NCBI GenBank assembly: GCA_009746045.1
Contig: RPFO01000102.1
Span: 1,292,540 to 1,356,539, forward strand
Length of the DNA stretch: 64,000 nt
DNA from: Mesostigma viride
Lineage: Eukaryota > Streptophyta > Mesostigmatophyceae > Mesostigmatales > Mesostigmataceae
Direction of reading: 5' to 3'
Shown: positions 59,101 to 64,000 of the stretch, in pieces
Position numbering within the stretch: the first letter of the stretch is position 1
Layout of the letters: each line of letters begins with the position of its first letter
Made by a program: the position numbers and the translations under genes
The notes under the pieces: model-generated
What the model saw: the letters and a program-made list of their open reading frames with translations, nothing else
Databases searched by the model: none
What the model was told of the DNA's origin: nothing

Positions 59101-62100
59101 TGCCCCCTCGTACACCTGCTTGTTATTCGGCGACGTCTTCTTGGCATCCAACACGCCCACGTGGATGCCAGCGCGCACGCGCAGGCCCCGGTAAAGGACC
59201 GACCCCGTGGATGGGCACATTGTCTCCAGGGTGCCCGCGTGCTGTGACAGCATGGATGGCCAGTCACGGGGAACGTGGTCCAGGCTCCTGCGCAGGTGCT
59301 GTTTGAGGAGCGCCATGGGACTGCCTGGGTGAGGAAGAACCTCGTCTTCTAGGAACAGGCCAGGGTGGAGCAGGCCGCACTGCAGCGCCATGGTGAAACC
59401 GAGAGCGTCGACGGGGTCGTGGAAGACGAGTGTGAACGCGCCGTCGTGCCACGACGCCTCGCGGCCGCCATATTTAGGGAGAAATAAACGCATGACCTGA
59501 ACGGGGAGCCGTATATCACAGGTGGTACAAATGTGGCAGAGATAGTGAGACAAGGTCGTGAGCGCGTAGTGTGATGGGCAAGGGACACGTATTATTTCTC
59601 CCTTATCAATGAATGGCAAAGGGAACACAAAAGATGTGGATGTCATGGATAGCGCGTGCAGTGGGGACCGGTGGGAAGACGTCGAGAGAAGAAGTGCACG
59701 GGGAAACCCAAGTGCACGTGTGAGGAGCAGGACGCACGCAGAAGGGGAAGGGGGGGGAGAACCCGCTGATCGTCTCTGCGAACACATCCATCATCATCAT
59801 TTAGATTATTATCGGTGGTTTGACCACGGCACACTGTCCAGCCGATTGGTATGCTTGACCGAAGCAAGAAAGGGACATCAGGTGGGATGGAGGATGCGGA
59901 GGGAGAGCGGAAGATTGGTCCTGTCCATCCATAGCCAGGACGATGGGATGTAGCCCGCCGTGTGGCGATGCGTAGGAAAAAGTAGCATTGCGTTGAGAGG
60001 GAGAGCAGATGATTGGTGTTCAGAATGGGGGGGTTATCAAAATCTGAGAGGGGTGTTGGGGCTAGGTGCATGAATGGAGGGGGCTGGCCAACCCGGGGGT
60101 GGGTGGGTGGGTGGGTGGGTGGGTGGGTGGGTGGGTGGGTGGGTGGGTGGGTGGGTGGGTGGGTGGGTGGGTGGGTGGGTGGGTGGGTGGGTGGGTGGGT
60201 GGGTGGGTGGGTGGGTGGGTGGGTGGGTGGGTGGGTTGGTGGGTGAGCGGGGGGAGGGAAAGCAAAGCAAGCATCTCAAGAAAAGTGTATCTGCAAATGC
60301 ACGGGGTGACCGCGATGAAGGGGGACTCGCAGCAACCCTGACCATATAGGGTGGGGTGATATCATACTAGCATGATATGTTTAGCACGATGGCGACCCCT
60401 ATGGGAATGGCGGTGGTGGTTAACACGGCACATCTCAAGGGTGGGCGTGTTGCCTGGGAAGGGGGTTCCAAGCAGTGGGGGTTCAGGAAGCCTGGGAAGT
60501 GTCGTCATGGAGGTGTTCACGGGGGGGGGGGGGGAATTCACGGGGCCGGGGGACAAGGACATACTTCGGGTTGATACGATGAGATCTTGGATGCAGCAGG
60601 GTGTGTATGTGTGGCAGTAGTCACAAGTATATACGAGTACGTACAACTATATACGAGTATATACGAGTATGGGTATGTACTACAGTAGTACAAGTACATA
60701 TATGTGGCGTCAGTGTCGATGGTTAGTAGAAACAACACATGTCGCTGTCCAAGGCTAGTAGCAACAACACATGTCGCTGTCGAGTATAGTCAGCGAAAGT
60801 TGGTGCTAGAGGTCCCCAGTTCGATTCCGGTCGGATTCATTTGCAGATCGCGTTTTTCCGCGTTTTCCGCGGCCCGGCACTGAACGCAAATGGTTTTCAC
60901 CTTTGCGGAGTGCCTGATCAGAACACATGTCGCTGTCGATGGCTAGTAGTAACAACTCGTGGAGGGACTAGCTGCGACGCTCCACCAATCTGAACACTAC
61001 TACGCCTTTTTTAAATCTTCAAACACCTAGGCCTCCTTGGTCTTCTTTGTGCTTGAGGGCTCCACTTTGGCCTTTATAAAAGGTGTTGATCGTGCTCTTC
61101 CGCTAGGTCCTCTACCCTCAAAGAAGGATTGTTACTCCCATGAGGACGGTTACTCCAGTAAGGATCAAATAACCCGATTGTCTATGGCAATAAGGAATCA
61201 TCGTGTTATGAGCATACCGCGTGAAGCACGGACAACGCTTTCCGGGTGGTTTCCCCATCCCATAGAAGCAGGGTAGACAACTCAGCCACATCTGCACAAG
61301 TGAGGAGCGAGGAGCGAGGAGCCATGCCGGCACAGCACACGTCAGCGTGTCATGAGACAAGTGATCGTGGTTACCAGGCAAGTGAATGCGGATTTGTGGT
61401 TGCATCGTGGTTGCAGGTGATACTGGATATTGAGAGAGCGTAACAGCCAGAGGAGAGCCCAGAAGAGGCCGATGTTGACCTCAACACGTTTCTAGATGTC
61501 CACGCCTACCACCCACCCACCCACCCACCCACCCACCCACCCACCCACCCACCCACCACCCACCCACCCACCACACCACCCACCCACCCACCCACCCACC
61601 CACCCACCCACCCACCACCCACCCACCCACCCACCCACCCCACCCACCCACCCACCCACCCACCCGCCCACCCACCCGCCCACACACACACACACACACA
61701 CACGACGGTTCACAAGCTCACCCACCCACCACGACCACCGTGACGTACTCCCTGGTCAGACCCAGAACGAAGCAGCACGAAGCAAAACGAAGCAACAAGA
61801 AGCAGCACGAAGCAGCACGAAGCAGCACGAAACAACACAAAGCAAAAAGAAGCAAAAAGAAGCAACAAGAAGCAGCACGAAGCAGCACGAAGCAGCACGA
61901 AGCAGCACGAAGCAGCACGAAGCAGCACGAAACAACACAAAGCAAAAAGAAGCAAAAAGAAGCAACAAGAAGCAGCACGAAGCAGCACGAAGCAGCACGA
62001 AGCAGCACGAAGCAGCACGAAGCAATCAACTTACGTGCATGGATCTACTAAATTGTACTGATTTGAACTAAAGATACTAAAACATACTATTCTGGACTAC

Positions 62101-63868
62101 TTTGAACTTGAAATCCTATGCGACCCAACTTAAGGTGTGAACACAACTTAAGCCAACCCAACTTAAGGCGCGAATGACTGATCTATTTTCATTATTATCT
62201 ATGTATATACATTTCATTATTATCCATATATATACATTTCATTATTATCCATATATATACATTTCAATATCATCCATATATATACATTTCATTATTATCC
62301 ATTTATATACATTTCGTTATTACCATCAAGCGGGAGCACGCACGCTACCACGCTGCCATTGTCGTCAGAAAGCAACAAACGTGAAAACGCTAGCTGAACA
62401 CAGAAAGTAAGAAAGCCTAGAAGCTACCAGCAAGGAATCGAACATAGGACCTTTGGCATGATTTCGCGGCTGTGTGAGTCTCCTGATCCGAAGGCATCTC
62501 ACTTAACATTTCGAAACAGCCCAACTGCAAAAAGCCTCTCTACCGGAGAGGGGTGCCAATATGTTCGATATTGCTGAATCTATAGAAGATGACTCACCAC
62601 TAGACCTAAGTGCGCAGGAGTACTACGCACGGCTGCCATGCTGCTGCTCATCCAGAAGGCCCAAACCCAGTTAAAGCGGGTCGTCCGACCATTCTTGTTA
62701 CCTCATGCATTGACCAAGCGCGGAGAGAACGGAGGAGTTTTTTTTCTCTACCCTCTGTCCGCGCCCTTTCCAGGAAAAAACAAACCATTCTCAACACACT
62801 CTATGGCTTGCGCAAGGCAACCTCCCAAGCACTGCATTGACCAGTATAGTGACCAATGGGCCTCGTACAGTACGCTAGTGCTTCGCGAGGCAAGCCCACA
62901 AGCGTTGTAGTGACTAGTATAGTGACCAATGGGTCCAGTATACTAGTGCTTCGCAAGGCACCCCCCCAAGCGTTGTAGTGAGGAGTACAGTGACCAATGG
63001 GTCCAGTACAGGACGCTAGTGCTTCGCAAAGCGACGCTCCGATACTCGGAAGCAGATAGCGGAAGGGTTGGCTTCCAATAATGCGACTATGACTTCTGAC
63101 AACATGACTAGGGCTTCCGATAATACGTTTATGTCTTCCGATAATGCGACTATGACTTCCAACAACAGGACTAGAGCTTCCGATGATACAACTAGGGATT
63201 CCGATAATATGACTAGGGCTTCCAATACTATGTTGGCTTCCGGTCAGCTTCCAGGCCAGCTTCATGTACTCACCCAACACCACCGCCGTGATGGATGCCT
63301 CGGCGGCCACCAGCTGCCCGTTGCGCACGAGCGCCTGCAACAACTGGGCGCCTTCCTGGACGCCCGCCCGCGCCCGGCGCACGTACCGCCCCGTGAGGAA
63401 CAAGGCGAGCGCCATCATGGCGAGCCCGCAGGCCAGAAACACCGCCAGCAGGACGTGTCTACGGTACCCCGCCTCCTCATTGCTCATGTCAAGGCGCACG
63501 CCGCAGAAAGGGCCCGTCCAGCCATGGTGGCACAGGCAGGTGCCCTGGGAGCCGTCGGTGGTCCCTGCGGGTGCGCGCTTTGGGAATTGGCAGGTGCCGC
63601 GGCCTGAGCATGGCCGCGCATCGGCGGGCGCGGACATGCCTGCCTCAATGCAACCGTGCCTGGCATCGCAGAGCGGGTTGAACGCACCCAATATCCCCTT
63701 GGAAAACCTCGCCGCGTTGGCGACCTCGCAGGCCACGCGCCATGGGTACCTGAACGGCAGCAGGTCATGTCGGAGCAGGCGGTCGGTGCCCACCTGCCCG
63801 AGGATGCGCTCACCCGTCTGCTGCTCCAACGCGGCAGCGTTCGCGAGCAGGTAGGTAGCAAGGTAGAA
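55704..63868 (-). CDS. Membrane class III nucleotide cyclase with EGF module (N-terminus outside the window)
   Basis: Exons 63868-63274, 59496-58972, 57833-57343, 56959-56731 and 56114 to about 55704 have GT-AG junctions. The phases of the last four fit exactly (0, 2, 0). Class III cyclases make cAMP or cGMP. The layout is an extracellular region with EGF module, one transmembrane helix, cyclase domain 1 (second half seen), cyclase domain 2, and a C-terminal tail. The exon with the start of cyclase domain 1, between 59497 and 63273, was not found. Domain 2 keeps VNRAAR (the Asn and Arg that stabilise the transition state) but lacks both metal Asp. Domain 1 lacks that Asn and Arg. Substrate (ATP or GTP) cannot be told. 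Confidence 0.82.
56731..56959 (-). CDS. Cyclase exon: second half of cyclase domain 2
   Basis: Completes an AG|G Arg codon. GLRLQIGMCMDVPSD, then GRAAYFGPVVNRAARIAATA and APGQTLVN. The Asn and Arg of VNRAAR are intact. It ends LGEFELK, which joins the next exon's GVKEPMHLYQV, the standard end of a class III domain. Confidence 0.88.
57343..57833 (-). CDS. Cyclase exon: first half of cyclase domain 2
   Basis: Acceptor CCCCGCAG|GTG continues in phase 0 from the previous exon. The donor TTCAG|GTAGGC is in phase 2. PVVIVFMYVASAKIL is the first strand, where the metal Asp of VFTDI is Tyr. EVEEKGGNFLLAF is the hairpin, where GD is GG. Between the two domains is a linker with PFPPLKSVKQLVASFF. Confidence 0.85.
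57846..57905. repeat. AATGTAATAAATATAATGTAATGAA duplicated
   Basis: Two copies of a roughly 24-base AT-rich unit immediately upstream of the exon 57833 acceptor. Confidence 0.9.
58775..58930 (-). repeat. Echoes of the cyclase exon 58972 end and its donor
   Basis: In gene orientation the exon end ATTGTCTGCCACCACATGGG then AATGCATCAG|GTGGGT is echoed at 58783-58822 as GTCTGCCGCGACCACATGAG, GATGCCCAAG|GTATGG. It is echoed again at 58876-58900 as CCATCGTCTGCAACCACTAC. Divergence is 20-30%. Confidence 0.75.
58972..59496 (-). CDS. Cyclase exon: second half of cyclase domain 1
   Basis: Acceptor CCGTTCAG|GTC, donor CATCAG|GTGGGT, 175 codons in phase 0. It has FLPKYGGREASWHDGAF, where the usual GDAF reads DGAF, then FHDPVDALGFTMALQ, RVRAGIHVGVL, VYEGAFVDVATAICHLATGG and GQVLMS. 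The position of the catalytic Asn and Arg (VN..AAR in active domains) is VDVATA. Confidence 0.85.
59970..60097. other. Cyclase intron, left flank of GGGT array
   Basis: Ordinary sequence. 59497-63273 is either one long intron or several introns with at least one unidentified exon. Confidence 0.4.
60098..60245 (+). repeat. (GGGT)n microsatellite
   Basis: About 36 tetramers with one GGTTGGT variant at the end. Confidence 0.97.
60640..60990 (+). repeat. Repeats of ACATGTCGCTGTCGATGGCTAGTAGCAACAAC
   Basis: Copies at about 60704, 60738, 60769 and 60925, the middle ones 37 bases apart. A TATACGAGTAT repeat lies before them (60630-60680). The tRNA-like segment sits between the third and fourth copies. 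Confidence 0.75.
60786..60840 (+). other. tRNA-like segment (degenerate, no anticodon arm)
   Basis: TAGTCAGCGAAAGTTGG resembles a polymerase III A box and AGTTCGATTCC differs from the B box GGTTCGANTCC at one base, but only 18 bases separate them. The T stem does not pair fully. Probably part of a tRNA-derived short interspersed element or a tRNA relic, not a working tRNA. Confidence 0.3.
61509..61704. repeat. (CCCA)n and (CA)n
   Basis: CCCA tetramers with a few breaks, ending in about 12 CA dinucleotides. Confidence 0.96.
61768..62024 (+). repeat. Decamer array (GAAGCAGCAC) with a higher-order unit
   Basis: AGCAGCACGA units with AACAACACAA, AGCAAAAAGA and AGCAACAAGA variants. The order AACAACACAAAGCAAAAAGA, AGCAAAAAGAAGCAACAAGA occurs twice (61830 and 61930), so a block of about 100 bases has been duplicated. 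Confidence 0.93.
62190..62320 (+). repeat. About 24 bp tandem repeat (CATTTCATTATTATCCATATATATA)
   Basis: Five copies with small changes. Confidence 0.92.
62420..62535 (-). other. tRNA-like segment on the minus strand (degenerate)
   Basis: GGTCCTATGTTCGATTCC on the minus strand matches a polymerase III B box plus variable region, and AGTGAGATGCC upstream is a weak A box. No cloverleaf forms by eye. The AGGTCC.A.GTTCGATTCC core is shared with 60786-60840. Confidence 0.25.
62808..63035 (+). repeat. Minisatellite with GCAAGGCAACC motif, about 3.3 copies
   Basis: Units of about 65-70 bp: GCAAGGCAACCTCCCAAGC, TGACCAGTATAGTGACCAAT, GGGTCCAGTACAG, ACGCTAGTGCTTC. Same family and orientation as 9034-9206. 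Confidence 0.88.
63069..63243 (+). repeat. 21 bp minisatellite, about 8 copies
   Basis: GCTTCCGATAATATGACTAGG-type units (first 20: GCTTCCGATAATATGACTAG) in the cyclase intron about 30 bases from donor 63273. Copies differ at 2-5 sites each. Confidence 0.88.
63274..63868 (-). CDS. Cyclase exon: extracellular EGF module and transmembrane helix
   Basis: Acceptor TGTCTGCAG|TTC, donor GTGTTGG|GTGAGT. After ATYLLANAAALEQQTGERIL comes a Cys-containing region, then an EGF module (CSGRGTC..., then GTCLCHHGWTGPFC with the C.C..GW.G.FC pattern). The transmembrane segment HVLLAVFLACGLAMMALALF is followed by basic YVRRARAG. Most of the extracellular part must lie beyond the right window edge. Confidence 0.82.
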
Positions 63869-63940
63869 CTGCAGACATGTGCAAAAGAAAATGAGTGCGG
63901 AAAACAGAAGAAGACAAAAAAAAACAAATGAAGCCAAACC

Positions 63941-64000
63941 AAACGAAGCCAAGCCAGGCCAGGCCAGGCCAGGCCAGGCCAGGCCAGGCCAAGCCAAGCC
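63941..64000. repeat. (CAGGC)n pentanucleotide at window edge
   Basis: AGGCC/AAGCC pentamers from about 63948 to the end. It lies in the intron upstream of cyclase exon 63868-63274. Confidence 0.92.

Noticed and set aside
60013-60349. Gly/Val/Trp repeat proteins from GGGT array
   Set aside because: Microsatellite frames only.
60786-60840. Functional tRNA gene
   Set aside because: The distance between A and B boxes is far too short for an anticodon arm and the T stem is imperfect.

Overview
The window is nuclear DNA of a eukaryote, most likely a green alga. It has spliced genes with GT-AG introns, interstitial plant-type telomere repeats (CCCTAAA), a cytochrome-b5 fused front-end fatty acid desaturase, and an unusually heavy load of micro- and minisatellites. 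I cannot name the species from sequence alone. Nothing here is bacterial: there are no operons, ribosome binding sites or CRISPR arrays. Most long open frames in the window are simple repeats, not genes. Layout: (1) 1-432 is (CCCA)n then (CCCT)n; 497-2293 (+) is an unrecognised Pro/Ala/Gly-rich coiled-coil ORF. (2) 3212-6499 (-) is a complete three-exon front-end desaturase of 433 codons plus stop. (3) 6.5-12.5 kb is intergenic, with minisatellites. (4) 12.6-45.4 kb (+) is one very large gene, a GPI ethanolamine phosphate transferase of the PIGG/GPI7 type. Its catalytic domain is spread over small exons whose reading phases fit together, followed by exons encoding many membrane segments. Its introns hold a 1.1 kb TCC array, a 2.6 kb AGTGAT-type array, and a 7.5 kb cluster of rearranged Copia-type LTR retroelement pieces. 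One intron is about 14.5 kb. (5) 47-52 kb holds three truncated LINE ORF2 3' ends with TTAA-type tails and an ORF1-like LINE relic. (6) 53-55 kb (-) has a PHD-finger gene or fragment, with an E2F-like palindrome upstream. (7) 55.7-63.9 kb (-) is a membrane class III nucleotide cyclase with an EGF module, one transmembrane segment and two divergent cyclase domains. Its N-terminal end lies outside the window and the first half of cyclase domain 1 was not found. Two observations stand out. First, all three spliced genes carry degenerate tandem copies ('echoes') of their own exon/intron junctions inside the neighbouring introns, which suggests that introns here grow by repeated duplication of splice-junction segments. 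Second, a 206 bp perfect, internally structured palindrome with a 5 bp target duplication sits in a Copia gag copy, and the inverted sister copy 130 bp away preserves the empty site. The three recognisable genes are not functionally linked: lipid desaturation, GPI anchor assembly and cyclic nucleotide signalling.
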